64,000 nucleotides of DNA, taken from the NCBI RefSeq assembly GCF_014643835.1, contig NZ_BMKD01000007.1:281209-345208 (forward strand), in the 5' to 3' direction. Below, in pieces: positions 1 to 8,538 of the stretch. Position 1 is the first letter of the stretch; each line of letters starts with the position of its first letter. The position numbers were made by a program, and so were the translations under genes. The DNA is from Mucilaginibacter rubeus. Lineage in GTDB: Bacteria; Bacteroidota; Bacteroidia; Sphingobacteriales; Sphingobacteriaceae. Under the pieces are notes generated by a model, which saw nothing but the letters and a program-made list of their open reading frames with translations, was not told the DNA's origin and ran no database searches.

Positions 1-731
1 TGGCCCTGTGCTTGTTTTTGTAATCGGTCGTCACCTATGGCGTTGGCCGCGTTCAGGGCTTCTTCAATGTCACCTTTATCAAGCACGTTTTTCATGGTTT
101 TTTCGTAATGTGCCCAAACGCCGGCATAAAAGTCGGCCTGCAGCTCCAGTTTTACAGAAAGCTTGTTGTATGCGCGTTCGCTCAATCGCGACCGTGCCTG
201 ATCCATTTTTTGGGAGATCCCCAACAGGTTTTGCACATGATGGCCAACCTCATGCGCTATCACATAGGCCTGCGCAAAATCGCCGGCGGCACCGAAACGG
301 TTCTTCAACTCATCGTAAAAAGAAAGATCAATATATACCCGCGAATCGCCCGGGCAATAAAACGGGCCGCTTGCCGAGCTGGCATTACCGCAGGCCGACT
401 GTACATAATCGCTAAATATGGTTAAACGCGGCTTTTCATAAGTACGGCCCATGTCGTTAAACAGTTTTGTCCAGATATCTTCGGTATCGGCCAAAACCAC
501 GCGCACAAATTTCTTGCCTTCATCTTCGGGGCCGTTATTAACGGTTTGCTCCTGCCGGGCCGGCTGGTTGGTTGCTACCTGGTTAAACAGCGCCGACGGA
601 TCGACTCCGGTAAAAAAATAAATAGCGGCCGCTATAAGTCCAAGCACACCGCCACCTATAGCTAATCTGCCGCCCCCACCACCGCGTTCATCATCAACAT
701 TGTCGCTTTCGCGTCTGCCAAACCATTGCAT
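1..731 (-). CDS. Neutral zinc metallopeptidase (YpfJ / Zn_peptidase family), C-terminus cut by window edge
   Basis: The first 243 residues are present and the reading frame is open to the window edge. The protein has a short charged N-terminus, a glycine-rich stretch and one membrane segment (about residues 22-41). A disordered linker and a peptidase domain follow. The zinc motif HEVGHH lies at residues 160-165 and the family's third-ligand region (LELQADFYAGVW) at 194-205. GDDRLQKQ near 233-240 is also typical of the Pfam Zn_peptidase family (E. coli YpfJ-like). It is probably anchored in the inner membrane with the peptidase outside; the substrate is unknown. The start is the ATG whose complement is 729-731. 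Family call is firm; role is not. Confidence 0.88.
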   Translation of the reverse strand, partial: MQWFGRRESDNVDDERGGGGGRLAIGGGVLGLIAAAIYFFTGVDPSALFNQVATNQPARQEQTVNNGPEDEGKKFVRVVLADTEDIWTKLFNDMGRTYEKPRLTIFSDYVQSACGNASSASGPFYCPGDSRVYIDLSFYDELKNRFGAAGDFAQAYVIAHEVGHHVQNLLGISQKMDQARSRLSERAYNKLSVKLELQADFYAGVWAHYEKTMKNVLDKGDIEEALNAANAIGDDRLQKQAQG

Positions 732-735
732 ATGT

Positions 736-762
736 TGCCCCCCGGCCCCCTAAAGGGGGAGT
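736..762. repeat. GC-rich palindromic intergenic repeat, copy 1 (CCCCCGGCC..CCTAAAGGGGGAG)
   Basis: This short element has the core CCCCCTAAAGGGGG preceded by CCCCCCGG. A near-identical element lies in inverted orientation at 10631-10660, at the 3' end of serS. It sits between the start of the metallopeptidase gene and the terminator of the SIMPL gene. Elements of this shape are common between genes in Bacteroidota; no function is known. Confidence 0.6.
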
Positions 763-780
763 TTTTTATACATGATAATA

Positions 781-812
781 AAAAAAAGCCTCCGTTTGTT
801 TGAACGGAGGCT
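781..812 (-). terminator. Rho-independent terminator of the SIMPL-domain gene
   Basis: A perfect 10-bp inverted repeat AGCCTCCGTT / AACGGAGGCT spans 787-812 with a 6-base loop. The A-run at 781-787 reads as a T-run on the minus strand directly after the stem. It lies 37 bases past the stop codon of the minus-strand gene at 849-1547. Confidence 0.85.
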
Positions 813-848
813 TCAGATTTTTTCACCCCCTTTGGGGGTACGAGCCGA

Positions 849-1547
849 TTATTTCACAATCTCAAATACGGCCTGGATCTGGAAACTTAGTTTGATGTTT
901 TTGAAACTGATATCCGAATCGCCAACATTGCTATCTGCCGAAGCTTTGAATGTCATCATATTGGCGGCATACATACGCGGTTGCGGGAAGCTGCTGTTAT
1001 CGCTTTCAGTGATGTTGATGGCGCCGCCTAATTTTTCGCCAAGGGCAGCCAACAGGTAAGTTGCTTTATCGCGTGCGGCTAACAGGGCTTTTATTTTAAG
1101 GTCACGCTTCAGATCGGCCATTTTTGAATAGTCGTAACTTTCAATATTGGTAGCCTGAATCCCTTTAGGATCAATTTTCGACATGATCTGGTTAAACTTG
1201 TTCAAGTCGCGCACACGCAGGCCATATTGTTTGCTGGCCAAAAAGTCGGGTGCTTTTTTCTTTTGATAGGTATTGTTCCAGGCAGATACATTGTTCACCG
1301 TAAAATCTGACGATGGAATGCCGGCATCTTTAACGGCTTTTTCCAGCTGGTCTTCCAGATCGTTAATGGCAATGTGCTTTTTGCCATCCATGTATTCCTG
1401 TAGTGATATGGTTACGTTTATAATATCAGGAGTAACCTCCTGCTCGGCAATGCCGGTAACTTCAATTTTACGCCTAAGGTCAACGTTTTGGGCAAATGCG
1501 CCAATGGTAGTTGCTAATAGTGCGGCAAGGATAAATAGCTTTTTCAT
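849..1547 (-). CDS. SIMPL domain-containing (DUF541) secreted protein
   Basis: This 232-residue protein has a clear Sec signal peptide ending in AFAQ at about residue 20. The mature part starts with the family hallmark 'VTGIAEQEVTPDIINVTISLQ' region (about residues 30-50). It continues with the long helix/strand pattern of SIMPL (BP26/OMP28-like, DUF541) proteins. These are periplasmic or outer-membrane-associated proteins, some of which form oligomeric channels or take part in oxidative-stress tolerance. No specific role can be assigned here. The gene is monocistronic, with its own terminator downstream and a 343-base gap upstream. Confidence 0.85.
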   Translation of the reverse strand: MKKLFILAALLATTIGAFAQNVDLRRKIEVTGIAEQEVTPDIINVTISLQEYMDGKKHIAINDLEDQLEKAVKDAGIPSSDFTVNNVSAWNNTYQKKKAPDFLASKQYGLRVRDLNKFNQIMSKIDPKGIQATNIESYDYSKMADLKRDLKIKALLAARDKATYLLAALGEKLGGAINITESDNSSFPQPRMYAANMMTFKASADSNVGDSDISFKNIKLSFQIQAVFEIVK

Positions 1548-1890
1548 GTGTATTTTATTTGATGTTATGACTAAGGTAACGTATGTTTAGTTTAATGTGT
1601 AACAGTAAGGCTACAATTAATTGCTAAGCCATTGGTATGCTTGTAAATAAACCGGCGGGTGGTTTTGTTTGAGGGGTGAAGTTAATTCCCTCCCTGGGGG
1701 GCACGTTGAAATGCGCGGTTGCAGGGAAGGGTTTCTTCGCTTTGCGTTAATAAAAACAGTTTAAAGAAATCCCTTCCTACACCTTCCCCTGGGAAGGAAT
1801 CAAGCAGCCCCCACTTTTGATATATCGCCCCTCCCTTCAAACCCTTTACCTTTTTAATAGTTATACTACAACGCACTAATTTATTTGGTT
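1548..1890. other. Intergenic region with degenerate GC-rich repeat
   Basis: No convincing gene lies between the divergent SIMPL and Ku genes. Positions 1681-1800 hold a repeat-like stretch: CCCTCCCTGGGGGG near the left edge, and CCCTTCC and CCTTCCCCTGGGAAGG near 1770-1796. These resemble the CCCCTC/GAGGGG elements near 29737 and 54042. A 64-codon minus-strand frame crosses it but has no recognisable content. I saw no clear promoter. Confidence 0.5.
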
Positions 1891-2661
1891 ATGAGATCGA
1901 TATGGAAAGGTTCGATAGGTTTTGGGCTGGTGAGCATCCCTGTTAAATTATATTCGGCAGTACAAACCAGCTCGCTTGATTTTGACATGCTGGATAGCCG
2001 TGATCATGCACGCATCCGTTTTCAGCGGGTAAACGAAAATACCCACAAGGAAGTCCCCTACGATAAAATTGTAAAAGGCTATAAGCTTGATGAAGATTAC
2101 GTGATCATGGACGAACAGGACTTTGAAGATGCAGCGCCCGAAAAAAGCAAGGTAATTGAAATTGAAAGTTTTGTGGACATTGCCGACGTAAACCCCATGT
2201 TTTACGAAACATCATACTACACCGAGCCCGATACCAAAAACAACAAAGCCTATGCCCTGCTTATCCAGGCACTTACGCAATCAAAAAAAGCAGGGCTGGC
2301 CCGTTTTGTGCTGCGCAGTACCGAAAGCCTTTGCATCGTTCACCCGCTTAAAAATGTACTGGTGGTAACCCGCATCCGTTTTGGACAGGAAATTCGTGGT
2401 ACGGAAGATCTTAACCTGCCCGATAAGATCGATGTAAGTAAAAAGGAGCTGGATATGGGCCTCACCCTGATCAACCAGTATGCAGAAGATTTTGATGTAT
2501 CTAAATTTAAAGACGAGTATAATGATGAGCTGCTCAGGATCATCGAGGCCAAATCAAAAGGCAAACGCGCCAAAGTTAAAAAGCTTAAACCCCGTAAAAC
2601 AGGTAGTGACGATTTGTACGACCAGCTGATGGCCAGTTTAAAAAGCAAGAAAGGAGCTTAA
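1891..2661 (+). CDS. ku: Ku protein (bacterial non-homologous end joining)
   Basis: Ku binds DNA double-strand ends as a homodimer and recruits ligase D. The 256-residue product begins MRSIWKGSIGFGLVSIPVKL, the canonical N-terminus. It carries the core Ku signature ('RIRFQRVN', 'VPYDKIVKGYKL', about residues 34-60) and the central bridge region. The lysine-rich C-terminal tail (about residues 218-256) is typical of bacterial Ku. The ATG at 1891 is preferred over the in-frame TTG at 1885 because the family starts at MRS. No ligase D gene is in the window, so the NHEJ partner must be elsewhere or absent. The gene stands alone. Confidence 0.95.
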   Translation: MRSIWKGSIGFGLVSIPVKLYSAVQTSSLDFDMLDSRDHARIRFQRVNENTHKEVPYDKIVKGYKLDEDYVIMDEQDFEDAAPEKSKVIEIESFVDIADVNPMFYETSYYTEPDTKNNKAYALLIQALTQSKKAGLARFVLRSTESLCIVHPLKNVLVVTRIRFGQEIRGTEDLNLPDKIDVSKKELDMGLTLINQYAEDFDVSKFKDEYNDELLRIIEAKSKGKRAKVKKLKPRKTGSDDLYDQLMASLKSKKGA

Positions 2662-2896
2662 TGAAGCCGGAAGTACGGGTTGAAAGTTTTAGGTCTGCGG
2701 ATGTTCCTTAAAAGGGTCACCATGCGTTGTTTTTAGCACTCACAATTGTACTTGTTTCAAAATTTATTTTTTTAGAGATAAAACCCCGTACTTATTCTCC
2801 AACAAATTATCCTAATAATTAATTTTATTTTTAAAAGAATAAGTTTTGGCTTTGTGTTTGTAGTGTTTATCTCACAAAAACATTAAAACATCTATC

Positions 2897-3442
2897 ATGG
2901 CAACTACTAAAGTAAAAACACCCGAACAAACTAATGATGTGCAGGAATCGGCACTGAATGAATTATTTATTGACGAATTAAAAGACATTTACTGGGCCGA
3001 AAAACATCTTACAAAAGCACTGCCTAAAATGGCTAAAGCCGCAACATCCGATGAATTACGCTCGGCTATCGAAAGCCACCTGGCCGAAACCGAGCGGCAG
3101 GTGATTCGTTTGGAAGATGCGTTTGCTTCCATTGGCCAAAAAGCCGTGGCTGTAAAATGTGAAGCGATGGCTGGCCTCATCAAAGAAGGTGAAGAAATTA
3201 TATCAGAAACCGAAAAAGGCAGTATTACCCGTGATGCCGGTATTATTTCGGCTGCTCAAAAAATTGAGCACTACGAAATAGCATCATATGGCACCCTCCG
3301 CACGCTGGCTGGCGTACTGGGCTATGACCATGCGGCCGAACTGCTTGATTCAACCTTGCAGGAAGAAAAAACCTGCGATAGCCTGCTCACTCAAATTGCC
3401 GAAGCCGGTATCAACCAGGCATCAAAAGCCGAAAAAGCTTAA
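2897..3442 (+). CDS. DUF892 / YciE-YciF ferritin-like protein
   Basis: The 181-residue product has 'LFIDELKDIYWAEKHLTKALPKMAKAA' near residues 23-50. It continues as four long helices carrying E and H residues (for example AQKIEHYEIASYGTL around 122-136), the four-helix ferritin-like fold of the DUF892 family. Members are stress-induced in enterobacteria (YciE, YciF) and often accompany catalase or osmotic-stress genes. Metal binding is known for YciF; physiology is otherwise unclear. The gene is monocistronic with a strong terminator. A possible promoter (TTTTGG near 2845, TAGTGTTT near 2861) is only approximate. Confidence 0.9.
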   Translation: MATTKVKTPEQTNDVQESALNELFIDELKDIYWAEKHLTKALPKMAKAATSDELRSAIESHLAETERQVIRLEDAFASIGQKAVAVKCEAMAGLIKEGEEIISETEKGSITRDAGIISAAQKIEHYEIASYGTLRTLAGVLGYDHAAELLDSTLQEEKTCDSLLTQIAEAGINQASKAEKA

Positions 3443-3461
3443 CGTTTATTAGTTTTTTAAG

Positions 3462-3500
3462 AGCGGTCGTGGGGGAATTATTCCTCGCGGCCGTTTTTTA
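3462..3500 (+). terminator. Rho-independent terminator of the DUF892 gene
   Basis: A GC-rich inverted repeat starts 20 bases past the DUF892 stop. GCGGTCGTGGGGGAAT pairs, with G-U pairs, with ATTCCTCGCGGCCGT across a very short loop. A T-run follows at 3493-3499. Confidence 0.8.
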
Positions 3501-3676
3501 TTTGAGCGTGTTGTCGCTAATCGATGAACGTAGCGCACAAGATTTCTCCTCGTTATTCGTCGAGATGACATTTCACGTTATATTAAGCAGCACCAACCGT
3601 TAATTACATATTAATTAAAGCATTTCCACAAACAATAAGCGGCAAACACGGTTTACCAACAAAAAACCGACGCCCT

Positions 3677-5071
3677 ATGAAACAATTCCTCCTGGCACTA
3701 TTCGCCTTTTTATTTTGCTTTTACGATAATGTTTTTGCCCAGGATAAATTAGATGGCGTTTATGCCGGATGCGAGTTTTCGCCAAGTCCGATATTTGGAG
3801 GGGGCATGAACAGAACTGACGTTGCTATATTATTCAGACCTGATGGTACTTTCAATTCTTCGCTTAACAGTGCCGACTGGCAAACCAGCGTAAGCGGGCA
3901 TTACACCATAATTAGAGGGGAAGTAACACTTAAATATACTAAAAGCTCATCTGTTTATGGCATAACCAAATATGGAAGCCTTTCCAATTATGCACATGAA
4001 CTGTTTAAACTTCAGGGGAACATTATACCTCCGGGCTATTACTCGTTCATCAGCGCTATGGGCGGTGGCGGCGCGGCCTATGGTACAACTTATGTAGGCG
4101 CTTTAAGCACACAGGGATTGAATTTCGACGGCAAGGGGCATTTTAGCAATTCGCGCTATTCGGGCTCAATGGTAGCCGGCGAAAATGTTGGCGGCGGCAG
4201 CTCAAGCAGCCGGGACGGCAGCGGCACCTATAAAATAAACAAAGGTGTGCTTACACTTACCTATACCGATGGCCACACTGAACTACACAGCTTTTTTTGT
4301 GATATGGGCGGTAAAACCCGCATGGCTGTAGTTGATGGGCGGGTATTTTTTGTAGACAATGATGACAATACCACCGCTAACAATACCAAATCATCAGCCG
4401 CGGCTAAAAAAACTTCCGAAAACTCCGCCACAAATACAAGTAATGCCACCGTGCCAAATGGAAAAACTCTGCTTTTAAAAGCCAATGCCGCCCATGGAGG
4501 CGACAAACTGAATGCATTGAAAACCGCCCGGTTAACAGGTTCCGTTTCGGGGTTAAAAGTAGTTGAGCTGATTGATATTCCCAACAGCAAGGTACGCGTT
4601 GAAATATGGAAAAACGGCAAACCGGTGTCGGTGCAACAAACCGAAGGCAGTAACGGATGGCAATGGAGCAGCGGCAACAAATCCGATCTTCCGGCCAATA
4701 ACGTTGCCGAGATAAAAACCGCCTTATACACCGGGGTTATTGGGTTGCGCAGATCATCGCTTGATCAAATGCAGATCATCAATACTCAAAAAATCCCCGA
4801 TAATGATATGTATACGGTTCAATGCAGGTTAAATGGCAACGAATACGTGTTTGCTATAAATAATCAAAACCAACTAATGGCTTACGGCTATAAGGTAGGC
4901 GACAAAACCCTGTTCGCTATGCTATCAGATCTTCGTCCGGTACAGGGCATTACCATTCCGTATCGTGAGGCTACAACAAGCGGCCAGCAAAAGCTCAATA
5001 TTCAATACGAGAGCATGGATGTAAACCCTGTTTTAGACGGGCAAAGCTGGGCAGTACCTACCGGAAACTAA
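3677..5071 (+). CDS. Secreted hypothetical protein with LolA-like C-terminal domain
   Basis: This 464-residue protein has a Sec signal peptide (residues 1-22, ending VFAQ). Residues 23-230 are beta-rich and glycine-rich with two similar segments: 'RPDGTFNSS...SGHYTIIRGEVTLKY' and 'DGKGHFSNS...SGTYKINKGVLTLTY'. This suggests an internal duplication of a small beta domain. A low-complexity Asn/Ser/Ala linker spans about 231-260. The C-terminal 200 residues start with 'LLLKANAAHGGDKLNALKTARLTGSV', resembling the start of LolA/outer-membrane lipoprotein-sorting-like domains in Bacteroidota. It is probably periplasmic or outer-membrane associated. I do not recognise the full architecture. It converges on the aspartyl-protease gene with an 8-base gap. 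Confidence 0.7.
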   Translation: MKQFLLALFAFLFCFYDNVFAQDKLDGVYAGCEFSPSPIFGGGMNRTDVAILFRPDGTFNSSLNSADWQTSVSGHYTIIRGEVTLKYTKSSSVYGITKYGSLSNYAHELFKLQGNIIPPGYYSFISAMGGGGAAYGTTYVGALSTQGLNFDGKGHFSNSRYSGSMVAGENVGGGSSSSRDGSGTYKINKGVLTLTYTDGHTELHSFFCDMGGKTRMAVVDGRVFFVDNDDNTTANNTKSSAAAKKTSENSATNTSNATVPNGKTLLLKANAAHGGDKLNALKTARLTGSVSGLKVVELIDIPNSKVRVEIWKNGKPVSVQQTEGSNGWQWSSGNKSDLPANNVAEIKTALYTGVIGLRRSSLDQMQIINTQKIPDNDMYTVQCRLNGNEYVFAINNQNQLMAYGYKVGDKTLFAMLSDLRPVQGITIPYREATTSGQQKLNIQYESMDVNPVLDGQSWAVPTGN

Positions 5072-5079
5072 ATTCTATT

Positions 5080-6246
5080 TCAGGTAGATAATTTATTGGG
5101 CTTCAGGTACAGGTAATCATTTTTAAAATCGAGAATCATATTGAACCGTTTTAAAAGACCGTTCCCCAAATAGTTGATTTCAAAACCCATCGGGTTTTTA
5201 TTGCTCAGCATAATGGCCGGCACATTACTAACAGGGAATCCATTGAGCCTGAATAGTGGTGTTTCTACAATCTTCATTTCGTATTTTACCCCGCGCGGAT
5301 CGCTGATGGTGGATGATTTGATGAGTTTAAGATCCCTGGGGAAATTATTTTTAACAGCCCATTCACTATCCAGTATCAATGACTGCTCGGATCCCGTATC
5401 CATAGAAAAATTGCCGGTGTATTTTTTGCCGTCTATTTCAAACGTACCGGTAACATATGGGAACGAATGGATAAACCCAATCTTCGAGCGTTCATAACCG
5501 TTTAAGTTTTTAGGCATTTTATTACGGATGATGATACGGTTGTTATCATAATCAACCTCTACCTGTTTACCCTCAAACAGGTTCCAGCCAAAACGGCCAT
5601 CCATTCCAGTCGAGGTTATGTTTGTGGGCAACATTTCCAGATTGTGCCAAACTGATGTGCCGATTTGCAGCTTCAAAGCTTTGCTCATGTCATTAAAATT
5701 TGGCTTTGCTTTACCGGCCAAAACATCAGCCTGGTTAGGCAGCAGTTTCGTTTTATTTAATATGGCATCCCTTGTTAAATGAAAGTCAAATGAGCTTAGA
5801 TCAAAGTGAAGAGATAAAGTGTCGGTATCATTCATCACTGCCTTTACCGCAATGGCATTATAGGCTGTAAGTTTAAAGGGAATGGTGTCGCTTTTGTTGG
5901 GATTGATTTGCTGTTCATCCGCCGGCGGTATAGCGCTTGCTATTTGCGTATAACATGAATCCTTACCGTTAAGCAGGATAACGAAGTTATACCTTGTGCC
6001 AGGCTTAACCTTTATCCTTATCGAATCGATATCTGTATAAAATGTAACCCATTTAGTTTCCCGGGTCCTATCGGCAGTATAAATGTCCGGTCGTGTTTTT
6101 GGCGAAAGCGACCATGCATTTTTATCCAAAAATCCGCCATCATTGATGGCTACTTTTTCAGAAGTGGCTTTGATTACCGGCAGTTTCGACTGGCCAAACA
6201 CAAGCCCGGCAGGCAGCAGGCAGATAAGCAGCAGAAAATATTTCAT
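5080..6246 (-). CDS. Secreted retropepsin-like aspartyl protease
   Basis: The 388-residue product has a Sec signal peptide (residues 1-19, ending VFGQ). A roughly 200-residue N-terminal region of unknown fold follows. The C-terminal half carries a single aspartyl-protease motif: 'GTFEIDGKKYTGNFSMDTGSE' contains D-T-G-S at about residues 281-284, followed by hydrophobic strands and a late 'LGNGLLKRFNMILDFKNDYLYLKPN'. This is the pattern of bacterial retropepsin-like (PF13650-type) proteins, which dimerise to form one active site. The substrate is unknown; location is periplasm or cell surface. Confidence 0.85.
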   Translation of the reverse strand: MKYFLLLICLLPAGLVFGQSKLPVIKATSEKVAINDGGFLDKNAWSLSPKTRPDIYTADRTRETKWVTFYTDIDSIRIKVKPGTRYNFVILLNGKDSCYTQIASAIPPADEQQINPNKSDTIPFKLTAYNAIAVKAVMNDTDTLSLHFDLSSFDFHLTRDAILNKTKLLPNQADVLAGKAKPNFNDMSKALKLQIGTSVWHNLEMLPTNITSTGMDGRFGWNLFEGKQVEVDYDNNRIIIRNKMPKNLNGYERSKIGFIHSFPYVTGTFEIDGKKYTGNFSMDTGSEQSLILDSEWAVKNNFPRDLKLIKSSTISDPRGVKYEMKIVETPLFRLNGFPVSNVPAIMLSNKNPMGFEINYLGNGLLKRFNMILDFKNDYLYLKPNKLST

Positions 6247-6412
6247 CGTTTTTATGAGGTAAGATGCCTAAAGATACACAGGGAATAAATCTTTCCAAAA
6301 CACAACGTTAAATGAGCTGTATCTCCCCTAAAAAATACAAAATCTAAAACTTTTCAGTGGTCACAGTTATTATACTAATATCTATGAAAATCATTAATTA
6401 AAACAAAGTATT

Positions 6413-6568
6413 ATGAACTCACTCCTGTATATCATTGCAGTCATCCTTATAATAGGATGGGCAATCGGCGTATTTTTTACAACGGTAGGCGGCCTGATCC
6501 ACATTTTGCTGGTGATAGCTATTATCGCGCTTCTGTTAGGCGTAATCAGGCGGTCAACAGCTATATAA
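6413..6568 (+). CDS. lmo0937-family small membrane protein (51 aa)
   Basis: This 51-residue ORF reads MNSLLYIIAVILIIGWAIG, then FFTTVGGLIHILLVIAIIAL and a basic C-terminus (VIRRSTAI). It has two hydrophobic segments around a GG-x-IH turn, exactly the lmo0937/DUF5670 pattern. Such proteins are widespread in Bacteroidota, often stress-induced, and of unknown function. An A-rich stretch (AAAACAAAGT) precedes the ATG. A long hairpin terminator follows. Confidence 0.75.
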   Translation: MNSLLYIIAVILIIGWAIGVFFTTVGGLIHILLVIAIIALLLGVIRRSTAI

Positions 6569-6621
6569 TGCTGCTGAAAATATAAAACTAATAGGCTATC
6601 TCCAAAGAGATGAGCTATCTG

Positions 6622-6698
6622 AACCTTGATTCGATTGATTTGCGGATTACCTGATAAAATCAGAAAGTCTTTAAATCAAACGGATCAAGGTTTTTTGT
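6622..6698 (+). terminator. Long hairpin with T-run after the lmo0937-family gene
   Basis: AACCTTGATTCGATTGATTT (6622-6641) pairs with AAATCAAACGGATCAAGGTT (6673-6692), 18 of 20 positions matching. A smaller internal CTGAT/ATCAG hairpin lies within it, and a T-run follows at 6691-6696. It probably terminates the small membrane gene. Confidence 0.65.
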
Positions 6699-6750
6699 AT
6701 ACTTGTTTAAATCATCAGGGAGAAATTCTTAATCAGGGGAGAATCAAGGT

Positions 6751-7578
6751 TTGAAAAATATATACTTTTTATTATTTATGGCAGTTGTAGCCACCATTAG
6801 CGCATGTTCGCCTAAAGTACAACCCTTCGCTGCCACGAATAAAGTATACCACAACCAAACCGATTCATTGACAGAGGTGATTAGCCGCGAGCAGCCGGCC
6901 ATGCTGGTTGACAGTGCGGGAGGCGCCATCCCTTCGGAGTGGGTTGGCACCGTGAATTTCAACCTGCGCAAACCCAACTATGTTATCATTCACTATACAG
7001 CTCAGGATTCGGTTAAGCAAACCCTCAATACTTTTACCCTGGTAAAGCCGCAGGTAAGCGCACACTATGTAGTAAGCAAAGACGGCAAGGTTTACCACAT
7101 GCTAAATGATTACCTGCGGGCCTGGCATGCCGGCATCAGCAAATGGGGCAGTATTACCGATATGAACAGCTGTTCCATCGGCATTGAGATTGACAATAAT
7201 GGGCACGAGCCTTTTAATGATGTACAGGTAAAAAGCCTGCTTGCTTTATTGGCTCAGCTCAAAAAAGCCTACAACATTCCGCAGGCAAATTTTATAGGGC
7301 ACCAGGATATAGCGCCATTGCGCAAACCCGATCCGGGGCCATTATTTCCCTGGAAACTATTAGCTCAAAAAGGTTTTGGGTTTTGGAGAGAAGAACTGCT
7401 TGAACTTCCGCCCGATAATTTTGATTATGCTACAGCACTTAAGGTGATTGGCTATGATATCAGCAATCTCCCGGTAGCCATTGTTGCCTTTAAGCGGCAC
7501 TTTGTACAAACGGATGAAACACCGGTAATGACACAGCTGGATTTGAATATTCTTTATAACATTTATAGGAAATATTAG
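6751..7578 (+). CDS. N-acetylmuramoyl-L-alanine amidase (Amidase_2), lipoprotein
   Basis: This enzyme cleaves the amide bond between MurNAc and the stem peptide. The 275-residue product has a lipoprotein signal (lipobox ATISAC, C19) and the Amidase_2 fold. Zinc ligands are likely the His in 'YVIIHYTAQD' (about residue 75) and the later 'GHQDIAP...KPDPG' segment (about 185-198). 'SAHYVVSKDGKVYHML' and 'SCSIGIEIDNNGH' are family blocks. The start must be TTG at 6751: the first ATG (6778) would remove the positive charge and half of the signal peptide. An AGGGGAG element 9-15 bases upstream supports it. Likely anchored on the periplasmic side for wall recycling or remodelling. Confidence 0.88.
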   Translation: MKNIYFLLFMAVVATISACSPKVQPFAATNKVYHNQTDSLTEVISREQPAMLVDSAGGAIPSEWVGTVNFNLRKPNYVIIHYTAQDSVKQTLNTFTLVKPQVSAHYVVSKDGKVYHMLNDYLRAWHAGISKWGSITDMNSCSIGIEIDNNGHEPFNDVQVKSLLALLAQLKKAYNIPQANFIGHQDIAPLRKPDPGPLFPWKLLAQKGFGFWREELLELPPDNFDYATALKVIGYDISNLPVAIVAFKRHFVQTDETPVMTQLDLNILYNIYRKY

Positions 7579-7641
7579 CCCGCAGGCTCTAAGGAGGAAG
7601 TGGAAATTGCTTTAGAAGCAACCTAACTTTTATCACATAAA

Positions 7642-8034
7642 ATGAAAAAAATCACACCGCAGTTTATTGTGGAATTTATTGCAACTAATAATATTCCTTT
7701 TATTCCAACGCAATCCAGATTATCTATACCCATAATCTCAAGAATGTGTAGCAAGATGGAACATCATGTAAAATTTGGCGAGATAAAAATATGCGGCAAA
7801 TTGATTATAGATGGGCATCACAGATACTTAAGTTCTTTGATCATGAATTTTGAGCTGGGACAAGTGGCGACTAACTTAACGTCGGCAACCAAAGAAACCC
7901 CATGGAACCAAATTGAGTTTGATGAAAATGATTGGGATTCTGCTGCAGGAATTGAACACCTAAATAGATTAGACGCGGAGTACAATAAATTAGAATTGGA
8001 ATTTTTAAGACGAATAACATCTAATGACGAATAA
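7642..8034 (+). CDS. ParB-like domain protein (130 aa), first gene of an AT-rich two-gene cassette
   Basis: I do not recognise a named family. The central segment 'KFGEIKICGKLIIDGHHRYLSSLI' (about residues 44-67, DGHHRY at 57-62) matches the signature of ParB/sulfiredoxin-like folds (typically DGHHR or DGNHR). This fold is used by ParB nucleases and CTPases and by ParB-like toxin or effector domains. The acidic C-terminal third (residues 95-130) looks like a partner-binding tail. It lies 16 bases before a HAD-domain gene, and both are visibly richer in A+T than their neighbours, suggesting a shared, possibly transferred unit. Function unknown. Confidence 0.6.
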   Translation: MKKITPQFIVEFIATNNIPFIPTQSRLSIPIISRMCSKMEHHVKFGEIKICGKLIIDGHHRYLSSLIMNFELGQVATNLTSATKETPWNQIEFDENDWDSAAGIEHLNRLDAEYNKLELEFLRRITSNDE

Positions 8035-8038
8035 GTAG

Positions 8039-8046
8039 TAATTTTG
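8039..8046 (+). promoter_or_regulatory. Possible -7 promoter element TAATTTTG before the HAD gene
   Basis: An exact TAnnTTTG match lies 4 bases upstream of the HAD start codon and just after the upstream stop codon. If active it would give the HAD gene its own, essentially leaderless, transcript. No -33 TTTG is evident, so support is partial. Confidence 0.35.
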
Positions 8047-8050
8047 TATT

Positions 8051-8524
8051 ATGTTGATTTTATTAGATATAGATGGAGTATTAGTCCCAGCAAACTCGTG
8101 GAAGAAACCTGAGTTTATGCCCGACGGCTTTCCCGTATTTAATTCAAGGGCGGTAAAGGCGCTTCAACATATTATAGCGGAAACTAATGCCTCTGTAATA
8201 TTAACTACTTCACATAAATCGAAGTATAAAGTCGCCGAATGGAAAGATCTATTAAAGACGAGAGGGATTAGCCCTAAAAAGGTTCACCGACTGACGACAA
8301 ATAGTTTAAAAAAGACACGTACTGAAGAAATATTGGAATGGTATAAAAAGAAACATCAACCGAGTCAAGAGTTTGTGATTATCGACGATGATAAAATGCT
8401 AAATGGATTACCTGAAAATATAAAACATAACCTTGTTTTAACCAGCCCATCGGTAGGGCTCACGGAAGATCTTGCAGAAGATGCCATTTCTATTTTAAGG
8501 AAAAAGAATTTTACTTTTTCTTAA
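8051..8524 (+). CDS. HAD-domain protein of the 'Swiss Army Knife RNA repair' type
   Basis: The 157-residue product has HAD motif I at 'LLDIDGVLV' (D6, D8), motif II at 'ASVILTTSHKS' (about residues 48-57) and motif IV at 'FVIIDDDKML' (D112-D114). The short size and overall pattern (N-terminal motif I, 'NSRAVKALQHI', 'TEEILEWY') match the HAD_SAK family. Pfam names that family for RNA-repair fusion proteins, and it is also common as stand-alone genes in conflict and accessory loci. A phosphatase acting on nucleic-acid ends or a nucleotide is plausible. It probably works with the ParB-like protein encoded just upstream. Confidence 0.75.
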   Translation: MLILLDIDGVLVPANSWKKPEFMPDGFPVFNSRAVKALQHIIAETNASVILTTSHKSKYKVAEWKDLLKTRGISPKKVHRLTTNSLKKTRTEEILEWYKKKHQPSQEFVIIDDDKMLNGLPENIKHNLVLTSPSVGLTEDLAEDAISILRKKNFTFS

Positions 8525-8538
8525 TTAAACAATAATAT

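Noticed and set aside
1682-1876. 64-codon minus-strand frame between the SIMPL and Ku genes
   Set aside because: It runs through a GC-rich intergenic repeat and has no recognisable domain, ribosome-binding site or codon bias like its neighbours.
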